Shown one piece after another: positions 17,762-24,589 of a stretch of 64,000 nucleotides of DNA. The stretch lies in assembly GCA_003134965.1 (NCBI GenBank), contig PLDA01000003.1, positions 868,001-932,000 of the forward strand, written 5' to 3'. Both the position numbers and the translations under genes were made by a program. The notes under the pieces are model-generated. The model was not told the DNA's origin. It ran no database searches and was given only the letters and a program-made list of their open reading frames with translations. Numbering within the stretch: the stretch's first letter is position 1; every line of letters starts with the position of its first letter. Source of the stretch: Vulcanimicrobium winogradskyi (lineage in GTDB: Bacteria > Vulcanimicrobiota > Vulcanimicrobiia > Vulcanimicrobiales > Vulcanimicrobiaceae).

Positions 17762-17831
17762 GAGCTCGACCGGCGCGACCTGACCCTCTTCGCCGCGAGG
17801 CGTCTCGGGTTCTTCCCTGGTAGACCGGGTC

Positions 17832-18437
17832 GTGGACGGAATCGATGCGTACCTCGACCGCCTGGCGTCGGCGGACCCGACCCCGGGCGGCGGCTCGGCT
17901 GCGACATTGGTCGGCGCGATGGGCGCCGCGCTCTGCGCGATGGTGGCCCGAATCACGGCGGCGAGCGAACGTTACGCGGACGTGCACCAGGCCGCTTTGG
18001 CGGTCGTCGCGGACGGCGACGCATTGCGCGAACGCTTCGCCGCCGCACGACCGCTCGACGAAGCCGCGTACGGGCGCGTCGTCGATGCGTCGGCGCTGCC
18101 GAAGGGGACCGACGTCGAGAAGCGCCGGCGGACCGCGGCGCTCCAGGCCGCGCTGGCCGGCGCAGCCGAGGCCCCTTTGGCCGTCGCCGGGCTGTGCGCC
18201 GAAGGGATCACGCTCGCCGACCGCACGACCGCGCTCGGCAACCCGCACCTGGTCAGCGACGTCGAGTGTGCGCTCCACTTCTTCGGGGCCGCGCTGGCGG
18301 CGAGCGTCGCGAACGTTCGCATCAACCACCGCTTCATCAAAGACGCCGAGACGGTGGCGACGCAGGACGAACGGCTGATCGCGATCGTGAGCGCCGCGCA
18401 CGAAACGCTGGAGCGGCTGCTCCCGCGTCTCGCGTAG
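17832..18437 (+). CDS. Formiminotetrahydrofolate cyclodeaminase-like protein (FTCD_C)
   Basis: A 201-residue all-helical protein matching the cyclodeaminase domain. The start IDAYLDRLASADPTPGGGSA is the family's signature, with the Gly-rich P-GGGSA turn, followed by VGAMGAALCAMVARIT and a central LADRTTALGNPHLVSDV. The family converts 5-formimino-THF to 5,10-methenyl-THF; stand-alone bacterial versions often sit near one-carbon genes, as here beside ahcY-metK. The start is GTG 17832. Enzymatic activity is inferred from family only. Confidence 0.8.
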   Translation: MDGIDAYLDRLASADPTPGGGSAATLVGAMGAALCAMVARITAASERYADVHQAALAVVADGDALRERFAAARPLDEAAYGRVVDASALPKGTDVEKRRRTAALQAALAGAAEAPLAVAGLCAEGITLADRTTALGNPHLVSDVECALHFFGAALAASVANVRINHRFIKDAETVATQDERLIAIVSAAHETLERLLPRLA

Positions 18438-18446
18438 CGCTGCGCG

Positions 18447-19031
18447 TCAGGTCGCGGCGGAGGCCGGCTTGGGATCGCTCGGCTGACCGTTGTGCTCGCC
18501 CTTGATCGTCGGCGTCGCGAGCGTCCCCGGCGGCGGCGAGTTATCGCGCTTCCCGAGCACGGCATATCCGGCGGCCAGCCCAGCTGCGATCGCCAGCGCC
18601 GTGAACGCGGGATGGCGGAGCTTCCGGTCGAGACCGAACGCGCGGTCGAGCGAGAGGCTGCCGTAGCCGGTCGAGGCATACGCGAGCGCTGCCGCGGAGT
18701 AGAGCACGCCGACCTCGACCCCGCCCTTGGAGGCGTAGAACCCGTTCTTCGCGTGTACGGTCGTCTGCGCGACGACCATCCCGGAGAGCACGACCGCCGG
18801 ACCGATCGGCCCGCCCAGACCGAGCGCGATCGCGAGCCCGGACCCGATCTCGCCGTACGAGGCGAGGGTGGCGTACTGCTCTCCCGGCCGCAGGCCGAGG
18901 CTCTCCATGAAGCCGGCGGCGCCCTGGGGTCCGGGGCCTTCGAACCACCCGAACGCCTTCTGGGCGCCGTGTGAGGCGTAGCTGAGGCCAACGGCAAGGC
19001 GCGAGACGAGAAGCCCGAGATCGTCGATCAT
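18447..19031 (-). CDS. DoxX-family membrane protein
   Basis: A 194-residue protein with four hydrophobic segments. Signature pieces are LGLLVSRLAVGLSYASHGAQKAFGWF at the N-terminus and GLRPGEQYATLASYGEIGSG, typical of DoxX/DoxD-like proteins (SURF4 clan). The C-terminal 35 residues are hydrophilic and Pro/Lys-rich. Members are linked to redox stress or terminal oxidases, but the biochemical role here is unknown. Its ATG overlaps the stop of the upstream 79-residue gene (ATGA), so the pair is co-translated. Confidence 0.82.
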   Translation of the reverse strand: MIDDLGLLVSRLAVGLSYASHGAQKAFGWFEGPGPQGAAGFMESLGLRPGEQYATLASYGEIGSGLAIALGLGGPIGPAVVLSGMVVAQTTVHAKNGFYASKGGVEVGVLYSAAALAYASTGYGSLSLDRAFGLDRKLRHPAFTALAIAAGLAAGYAVLGKRDNSPPPGTLATPTIKGEHNGQPSDPKPASAAT

Positions 19032-19267
19032 TCGACTGCCGCGGGGTCGTCGGAGGCGTCTTCGATCACGTTGATCCGGCCGGCGCCGTGGATCACCTCG
19101 GTGGTCTTGTCCTGGCCCTCGACGACCGGGTCTGAGACGACGGCGTAGTGGATGTGCCCGTGTCCGTGGCTGTCGTCGGCATGCAGCGTGCCCGCCAGGA
19201 CCCGCGCGTCGTCGAGCGTGATGCGGACCGGCTTGCCGACCCAGGGACGGACTTCGTCATCGGTCAT
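19028..19267 (-). CDS. Small Lsm-like hypothetical protein
   Basis: A 79-residue acidic protein. The N-terminal part (PWVGKPVRITLDDARVLAGTL) has the pattern of an Sm/LSm-like beta barrel: a G-x-x-V-x-V-T-L strand followed by a D-G-x-x-x-x-G-x-L strand. It carries a His-rich loop (DDSHGHGHIHYAV). First gene of a two-gene operon with the DoxX gene. Fold assignment is tentative and function unknown. The ATG at 19267 has AAGGAG upstream. Confidence 0.6.
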   Translation of the reverse strand: MTDDEVRPWVGKPVRITLDDARVLAGTLHADDSHGHGHIHYAVVSDPVVEGQDKTTEVIHGAGRINVIEDASDDPAAVE

Positions 19268-19587
19268 GGTGAGGTGAACTCCTTCGCAGCGGTGCTGAAA
19301 GATAGTCTACCCCAACCAAGCAAAAGCGGCCGCCGACCGTCCCCGGGGTGTAGGCGAGTCGCAGCTTCGGTGTGGCAAAGCGCAAGCTCGCAAGGACGAT
19401 CGACGGGCCAGCTTTGATGCTGCACGACAGCCGGTCCGGTGTCCACGGACCGGCCGTACTACCGCCGCGTCGCTGCCCCGCGAAGGGTCGACCGCCCTCA
19501 GGCTTCCTTGGAGCGGCTATACTGCAAGCAGACAGGTACGATCGTACCTATCTTTTGCTCTCCCGCTTCCGAAGGGTGGATGTCCCG
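19268..19587. other. 320-base intergenic region with a hairpin and a palindrome
   Basis: No convincing coding sequence. It separates the divergent 79-residue gene from the small-peptide gene. It holds a perfect 8-bp-stem hairpin (CCGGTCCG at 19431-19438 pairing with CGGACCGG at 19446-19453) and, near the peptide gene, a TATACT box with a 16-base palindrome. The rest shows no repeat or RNA motif that I recognise. Confidence 0.5.
19518..19549 (+). promoter_or_regulatory. Candidate promoter and palindromic operator of the peptide gene
   Basis: TATACT (19518-19523) resembles a -10 box; no convincing -35 hexamer is seen. Eleven bases downstream lies the perfect 16-base palindrome AGGTACGATCGTACCT (19534-19549). 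In that position it would overlap the transcription start and could act as an operator. The peptide start codon is 39 bases further on. Confidence 0.45.
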
Positions 19588-19746
19588 ATGCTCGTGCTCT
19601 TTGCCCTCCTTCTCGCGCTCAACGGCGGTCCCGTTGCGTACGACACCGGGTCCGGCGGTCCGGATCACCAAGTAGTCACCCCCGCACCGGCCCCAGCGGC
19701 CGTAACGATCGACGATATCGGCTCGGGCGGACCGGACCACCCGTAG
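19588..19746 (+). CDS. Small exported peptide with duplicated GSGGPDH motif
   Basis: A 52-residue product. It begins with a short hydrophobic leader (MLVLFALLLALNGG) and then carries DTGSGGPDHQ and, at the very C-terminus, DIGSGGPDHP, separated by a Pro/Ala/Val linker. The two motif copies differ in most of their codons, but only at synonymous third positions (GGG/GGC, TCC/TCG, GGT/GGA, GAT/GAC), which argues that the peptide sequence is under selection. It forms its own transcription unit with an upstream palindrome and a strong terminator at 19844. The next gene encodes a TPR/LuxR regulator. A secreted signalling peptide is possible, but this is inference. Confidence 0.55.
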   Translation: MLVLFALLLALNGGPVAYDTGSGGPDHQVVTPAPAPAAVTIDDIGSGGPDHP

Positions 19747-19843
19747 GACAAGGGCGGCGGTTCGATCAGAATCCCGGGAATGCTGAGCGTTCGGCAACGG
19801 AATCTCCGTCGCGGCGACGAACCTCGCCGCAGCAGGGTGTCGG

Positions 19844-19872
19844 GGGGGCGCCCGTTCGGGCGTCCCCTCTTT
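19844..19872 (+). terminator. Strong rho-independent terminator after the peptide gene
   Basis: GGGGG plus CGCCC (19844-19853) pairs with GGGCG plus TCCCC (19858-19867), allowing one G-T wobble, around the loop GTTC. The tail is TCTTTC. It lies 98 bases after the peptide stop and 75 bases before the regulator start, so the two genes have separate transcripts. Confidence 0.75.
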
Positions 19873-19946
19873 CACGATCCAGGGAGGGTGCTTCGGCTTC
19901 AGCACTTCGTAAGCGCGCTGCGCGTCAGCTCACCGTTCAGGATGCG

Positions 19947-21440
19947 ATGCAGGCGTGGTTCGCGGGCGACTTTGAGCGCTGTTTGGAGTTGTGCGACGCG
20001 GTTCGTCTCCGCGACGCTGAAACGCGCACGCACGTCGGCATCCTGCGAGCGCGGGCGCTCCTTCGGCTCGATCAGCACGACGACGCGCTGCGAGCGCTGC
20101 GCGACGCCGCCGCGAGCCCATGCGGAACCGACGAGTCGATCACGATACGGATGCTCACGGGCGCGGCTCAGGTCCGTCGGGGCGCGACCGACCAAGGTCT
20201 TGCGTCGCTCTTGGCAGCGCAGTCCGAAGCGGCTCTCGTTCACAGGACGATCCGCTCGGAGCTGGCGCTCAACGTCGCCCTCGCGCATTACGCGCGGGGA
20301 GAGTTCAACGCCGCAGAACGCGCCCTGGCCCAGGTCGAAAAAGATGCCGACCTCGTTTATGCTCGTGCGATCCAGTATCGCGCGTGGATCGCAATGGCGC
20401 GGGAATACAACGAACGAGCGAGCGCGCTGTTCGTGGAGGCGCTTGCGGAACTCGATCGGTGTAAGCACTACGATCGCTTCTTCGAGGCGAACTGCGTGCG
20501 GGCGCTCGCGCATTTGGCCGTGGAACGCCTCGACCGGGACACCTGGGCGGTCGTCACTTCTCGCCGTTCTCGAATCGATTGGTCGTCGAACGGACTGGCT
20601 CAGCCGCGCTTTTTCGTCGCTTACTGCGCTGCGGCGTACCAACTCGACGTCGAAGGAAACCCGCTGGAAGCGGCTCGCGAAGCTCGACAGGCGGAAGCCG
20701 TGGCACCGAGCGCTGCGTACCGCGCCCAAGCGCTGTGCAAACGAGCATCGATAGCGCGATACCTCGGCGAGCCGATCGGCCACGGTGACCACGTCGACTC
20801 GGCGCGAGAGGCACTAGCGGACACCGTTTTCGAGAACCTCATCGGCGACGAAAAAACGGTTCCGCTCATCCTCGCCGAGGAATTGGCTGCGGTCAGCGCC
20901 ACCGAAGCGGCGGCGATGTTCGCGCTGTATCGGCGATTGTCACCGATGTCCCCGACGCTGCTCTTGGCGCAATCCTCGGCTCATGAAGCATATCGCTCAT
21001 GCGTTGAAGGATCGATCCTCGAATCGGCCGGCAGTCAGGAAAAGGCGGCCGGTGTTTATCGCGCCGCGTTCGCCTGTTTTGTATCCAAGGGGTACGCGCG
21101 TCGTGCCGTCATCGCGGCGCTGCGGATCGCCCGGCTCACCGGCGATCGGAAGATGCTGGCGTACGCAGACCGAGCGACGCGCCATCTCTTGCCGCGGTCG
21201 TGGATGCGCCGCGACGTGGAAATGCTCAAGTCGCGTGGCGCGAAGCTCACCGACGTGCAGCGCGAGGTGTTGGCGCTGATCTGCCGGGGCAAGTCGAATC
21301 CCGAGATCGCTCGGCTGCGCAATCGCTCGCTGCACACGGTGCGCAACCTGGTCGCGCGCCTGTTCGAGATCTTCGAGGTGAAGAGCCGCGAGGAGCTCGC
21401 CGTCGAGTGCGTCCGGCGAGGAATCTACAACTTGGGTTGA
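19947..21440 (+). CDS. TPR-containing LuxR-family transcriptional regulator
   Basis: A 497-residue protein. Residues 1 to about 400 are helical repeats of TPR type (for example AWFAGDFERCLELCDAVRLR and LAHYARGEFNAAERALAQVE). The C-terminal 65 residues are a LuxR-type HTH: LTDVQREVLALICRGKSNPE, then IARLRNRSLHTVRNLVARLF. There is no receiver or ATPase domain. This is the layout of a MalT-like output lacking the ATPase, where a ligand or peptide could bind the TPR surface. The frame upstream has no other ATG or GTG, so ATG 19947 is the first start; residues SALRKRAARQLTVQDA just before it also look helical. Target genes are unknown. Confidence 0.82.
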   Translation: MQAWFAGDFERCLELCDAVRLRDAETRTHVGILRARALLRLDQHDDALRALRDAAASPCGTDESITIRMLTGAAQVRRGATDQGLASLLAAQSEAALVHRTIRSELALNVALAHYARGEFNAAERALAQVEKDADLVYARAIQYRAWIAMAREYNERASALFVEALAELDRCKHYDRFFEANCVRALAHLAVERLDRDTWAVVTSRRSRIDWSSNGLAQPRFFVAYCAAAYQLDVEGNPLEAAREARQAEAVAPSAAYRAQALCKRASIARYLGEPIGHGDHVDSAREALADTVFENLIGDEKTVPLILAEELAAVSATEAAAMFALYRRLSPMSPTLLLAQSSAHEAYRSCVEGSILESAGSQEKAAGVYRAAFACFVSKGYARRAVIAALRIARLTGDRKMLAYADRATRHLLPRSWMRRDVEMLKSRGAKLTDVQREVLALICRGKSNPEIARLRNRSLHTVRNLVARLFEIFEVKSREELAVECVRRGIYNLG

Positions 21441-21449
21441 CGGTCCGCG

Positions 21450-22250
21450 CTAGGCGACGAGATCGAGGAACGGCCGGATGTCGGCCTCGTCGACGTCGAC
21501 GCCGACGCCGCGCGTGTTCCAGCGCTCGTCGTGGAAATCAGAGCCGGCGGTCATGACGAGACCGTAGCGGCCCGCCTTCGCGCGGTAGTGCGCGGTCTGC
21601 TGGGCCGAATGGGTCGGATAGAACACTTCGAGCCCGGCCAAGCCCTGCTGCGCGAGGTCGTCGAGGATCGCTTCGTCCTTCAGCCGGCCGGGGTGGGCGA
21701 GGACCGGGACGCCGCCGCTGCTCCGAACCACCTCGATTGCCTCGAGCGGGGTGATGTGGTGCGAGGGGGCGTACCCGGCCTTTCCGCGCGAGAGCAGTTG
21801 GTCGAAGGCGGACTGGACGTCGCGGACCACCCCGCTCCGCACCAGTGCCTTCGCAACGTGCGGTCGCCCGAACGCGTGGCCTCCGCCCGACTCGGCCAGC
21901 ACCTGCTCGACGGTGAGCGGATACCCGGCGCGGTTCAACCCGGCGACCATCGTGTCGATGCGCGCACGGCGGTGCTCCCGGTTTCGCTCGATGATCCCCG
22001 CGAGCGCCGAGGGTCCGGTCGGGATCCGGTACCCGAGGATGTGGACATCGCTGCCCTGCCAAGTCGTGTTGATCTCGATCCCGGTGATCACGTGCTGGCC
22101 GGGCGCGTCGACGCGTTCGTACGCGCGCGTGGTGTCGTGGTCGGTGATCGAGAACCACGAGACGCCGCGCGCGCGCATCCGCGCGACGAGCTCGGGCGGG
22201 CTCAACGTGCCGTCGCTCTCGAGCGTGTGGGAATGGAAGTCGACGGTGAT
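21450..22250 (-). CDS. PHP-domain phosphoesterase (RNase AM/YciV-like)
   Basis: Metal-dependent phosphoesterase of the PHP family, about 266 aa. It carries VDFHSHTLESDGTLSP (metal motif HxH), WFSITDHDT, GIEINT, HAFGRPHVA, VPVLAHPGR and the final TAGSDFHDE. The related E. coli YciV is a 5'-3' exonuclease acting on oligonucleotides and 3',5'-bisphosphates. The HxH motif lies upstream of the only canonical start (TTG 22205). The family start position falls on an ATC codon at 22250, preceded by GGAG eight bases before. The coordinate given is therefore homology-based. Downstream of ymdB on the same strand. Confidence 0.85.
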   Translation of the reverse strand: MTVDFHSHTLESDGTLSPPELVARMRARGVSWFSITDHDTTRAYERVDAPGQHVITGIEINTTWQGSDVHILGYRIPTGPSALAGIIERNREHRRARIDTMVAGLNRAGYPLTVEQVLAESGGGHAFGRPHVAKALVRSGVVRDVQSAFDQLLSRGKAGYAPSHHITPLEAIEVVRSSGGVPVLAHPGRLKDEAILDDLAQQGLAGLEVFYPTHSAQQTAHYRAKAGRYGLVMTAGSDFHDERWNTRGVGVDVDEADIRPFLDLVA

Positions 22251-22373
22251 GGCCGGTGCTCCGCTCTGCTCAGTTCGCCGCCGGCGGCTGCAACGACCGC
22301 CGCTGCACCAGGAGGCGGATCGAATGAGCAGACACTTTGAGAACGCTCGATGCGGGCGTCCGCTGTGGCTCGA

Positions 22374-23162
22374 TCATGCTAGGCCTCGAAGATTGATTCG
22401 TTTGATGTCGAGCGCACGTCCGGTGGCGACGTCAACCGTCGCAACAGCCGCGCAAAATTGTCGTGTACCCGTTTTCTGGACGGCGAAGCGCTCGGAGACG
22501 GCGTTGGTGAAGCGCTCCAGCACCGGCCCGGACTCCATCCCGATCACGCCGTCCGAGGGACCCGTCATCCCGACGTCGGTGAGGTAGGCCGTCCCGCCGG
22601 CAAAGATCTGCTCGTCAGAGGTCTGGACGTGGGTGTGCGTCCCGTAGAGGAGCGAGATCGACCCATCGAAGAACCGGCCAAGGGCCATCTTCTCCGAGGT
22701 CGCCTCGGCATGCACGTCGACGACGATCACGTTGGTGATCGCGCGGAGGTCGTCGACGAGCCCGCGCCCGACGCGGAACGGGTCGTCGACGGCCGGCATG
22801 AAGACCCGGCCCATCAAGTTCACGACGCCGACCTTGACGCCGCTCGGCGCGGTGAACGTCCCGGCGCCGCGGCCCGGGAGACCGGGCGGGTAGTTCGCCG
22901 GGCGCAGGATGCGATCGGTCTCGTCGAGCGCGCCGCGGAACTCGCGCTTATCCCAGATGTGGTTGCCGCTGGTGAGGAAGTCGACGCCCGCGGAGAACAT
23001 ATCGTCGGCGGTCTGCACGGTCAAACCGAAACCGCCCGCGGCGTTCTCGCCGTTGGCGATCACCATGTCGACGTGGTGCTGCTCCCGCGCGAAGGTGAGA
23101 TGCTTCTGGAGAACCTCGCGGCCGGGCGAACCCATGACGTCGCCGATTGCGAGGATGGTGAC
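22374..23162 (-). CDS. ymdB: YmdB-family metallophosphoesterase (TIGR00282)
   Basis: About 262 aa; the family hydrolyses 2',3'-cyclic nucleotides and in Bacillus affects RNA turnover and multicellular behaviour. Metal and catalytic motifs are all visible: ILAIGDVMGSPGRE, NGENAAGG, TSGNHIWDKRE, VVDVHAEATSEK and YGTHTHVQTSDE. The N-terminus aligns with M-R-I-L-F-I-G-D of the Bacillus protein at VTILAIGD, but the codon there is GTC; no ATG, GTG or TTG is near. The start given (23162) follows homology. The upstream gene ends at 23174, a few bases away. Confidence 0.9.
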   Translation of the reverse strand, partial: VTILAIGDVMGSPGREVLQKHLTFAREQHHVDMVIANGENAAGGFGLTVQTADDMFSAGVDFLTSGNHIWDKREFRGALDETDRILRPANYPPGLPGRGAGTFTAPSGVKVGVVNLMGRVFMPAVDDPFRVGRGLVDDLRAITNVIVVDVHAEATSEKMALGRFFDGSISLLYGTHTHVQTSDEQIFAGGTAYLTDVGMTGPSDGVIGMESGPVLERFTNAVSERFAVQKTGTRQFCAAVATVDVATGRALDIKRINLRGLA

Positions 23163-23173
23163 GGTACTCGGCG

Positions 23174-23725
23174 TTACGATCTGGCCCTGGCTTTCGCGCG
23201 TTTGCGAGCATGCACGAAGTAGACGAGCACGCGCTGCTCTTCCCGGAATCCGACGAGGCGCTGCCGCTGCGTCGGGTCGCGCAGCGCATCGAGCGCCACC
23301 TCGACCTGCTCGTCGCGCGCCGCCGGGTCGTCGTCGCCGGGCGCCGCGTTCGCTCCGTCGCGGACCAGCCGGTCTCCACACGCATCGGCGAAGATCGCCA
23401 CGAGCAGCTCCAGCTCTTCGCGCGCGAACGAGCCCGCGTCGCGGGTGACGTGAACGAACGTCACCGCCGTATCGTGGTCGTAGGTGACGGCGAGCTTCCC
23501 GGGCGCCTCGCCGCGGAGGTCGAGAAAGGCGCGCACGTGGTCGGAGACGCGTTCGGTCAGCGCGCGGGTCGCGCGACGGTCGAGCCGCTCGCGCACCGCG
23601 AAGGACAGCGAGAGCGTTGCGTCCGCGGGGTTCGAGCGGACGCTGTGAAGCTCGGGGAAACGGCTCAGCAGCGCGACGACCCGGTTCACGGTGTCGGCGG
23701 ACTCGAAGGCGGACGGGCTGTGCAT
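23174..23725 (-). CDS. Hypothetical protein upstream of ymdB
   Basis: A 183-residue protein starting at ATG 23725 (MHSPSAFESADTVNRVVALL). Alternating helical and strand segments (HSVRSNPADATLSLSFAVRE, then KLAVTYDHDTAVTFVHVTRD) suggest an alpha/beta fold. The C-terminal 25 residues are very basic (VHARKRAKARARS), as in nucleic-acid-associated proteins. It lies directly before ymdB, a position where several Firmicutes have RNase Y. I see no KH or HD domain, so it is not RNase Y. Function unknown. Confidence 0.65.
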   Translation of the reverse strand: MHSPSAFESADTVNRVVALLSRFPELHSVRSNPADATLSLSFAVRERLDRRATRALTERVSDHVRAFLDLRGEAPGKLAVTYDHDTAVTFVHVTRDAGSFAREELELLVAIFADACGDRLVRDGANAAPGDDDPAARDEQVEVALDALRDPTQRQRLVGFREEQRVLVYFVHARKRAKARARS

Positions 23726-23927
23726 AACGCTCTCGGGGCGGTGGGGAGGGGAGGGGGGACGATGCTTCGGACCGGCCTTCAGCCGGCACCTGTCGCTGCG
23801 ACCCAATGCTCGTCTGCGTGGCCGATCCGCTCCGGCTAGTATCCCTAGGACGCCGCCCGCGGCCCGACAGTGGCAGCGCCGGCTGCAGGGAGGGTCCCCT
23901 TCCGGTCGTCCGGAAGAATCCGGAATC

Positions 23928-24494
23928 ATGGCTCCCCAGCGTCGCGCGGCGGTCGGCCTCTGGGCCGCGCTGACGTTCTCGTCGGCAGTGCTGGTGCACG
24001 GCGTGGTTCACGCGATCGGGGACCGGGCGTTCGTCTGGGACTCGCCGGCGCACGTCGTGATGCTCGTCGCGGCGCTGGGCTTGCTCGCCGGCGTCGCTAC
24101 GCCGCTCGGGCTGGTCGGACCGGCCCGCGAGCGGAGGCGCCGCCTCGCCTTGGTTCGGGCCGGTCTCGGCTCGCTGGGCCCCGCGCTGGCCGGCTTCGGC
24201 CTGCTGACGCAGGCCTCGATCGCGGGCCTGCTCCTGACCGCCGAGGGCGCGTCGCTCGAGCCGGAGCGGCTCGTGCTGGCGCTGGCCTGCGGCCTGGCCG
24301 CGCTGCTGTGCTCGACGTTCCTCTTCCGCGCCACCCGCGACCGCGTCGTCGCGCTGCTCGTGGCGCTCGCCGCGGCGACCGGACCGTCGATCACGCGCGC
24401 CGTCCTGTGCCGGAGCCTCCGGCCTCCGGCCCGCGCCACCGTCCCCTACCGGCTGTTCGTCCCGAATCGTCCTCCCCCGGCGCTCGCTGCTTGA
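23928..24494 (+). CDS. Integral membrane protein, unknown function
   Basis: A 188-residue protein starting at ATG 23928 with five likely transmembrane segments (for example VGLWAALTFSSAVLVHGVVH and VMLVAALGLLAGVATPLGLV). The C-terminal 30 residues are Arg/Pro-rich. No family recognised. It is divergent from the 23174 gene. Two GC-rich hairpins separate it from the TonB-receptor gene. Confidence 0.6.
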   Translation: MAPQRRAAVGLWAALTFSSAVLVHGVVHAIGDRAFVWDSPAHVVMLVAALGLLAGVATPLGLVGPARERRRRLALVRAGLGSLGPALAGFGLLTQASIAGLLLTAEGASLEPERLVLALACGLAALLCSTFLFRATRDRVVALLVALAAATGPSITRAVLCRSLRPPARATVPYRLFVPNRPPPALAA

Positions 24495-24499
24495 TCGTC

Positions 24500-24558
24500 C
24501 CGCCGCGCGCTGAGCGCGGCGGACGGTCCTGACTCGTCTCGCCGCGCCCTAGCGCGGC
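24500..24558 (+). promoter_or_regulatory. Two similar hairpins in front of the TonB-receptor gene
   Basis: CCGCCGCGC/GCGCGGCGG (24500-24522, loop GCTGA) and GCCGCGC/GCGCGGC (24541-24558, loop CCTA) are two similar perfect hairpins between the membrane-protein stop and the TonB-receptor start. Neither has a T-run. They may be a weak terminator plus a leader structure. Confidence 0.45.
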
Positions 24559-24589
24559 TCGATTCACGTCACAGTAGCGAAGGGAAATC

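Noticed and set aside
17705..17831. SAH or SAM riboswitch before ahcY
   Set aside because: No riboswitch core that I know matches; the conserved-looking parts are short dyads typical of DNA operators.
19780..20754. A 324-residue plus-strand frame overlapping the TPR/LuxR gene
   Set aside because: Ser/Arg-rich with no motif, while the other frame gives TPRs and a clear LuxR HTH.
24500..24558. Cobalamin or other riboswitch in the TonB-receptor leader
   Set aside because: The leader is under 100 bases and contains only two simple hairpins; no B12-box-like sequence was found.
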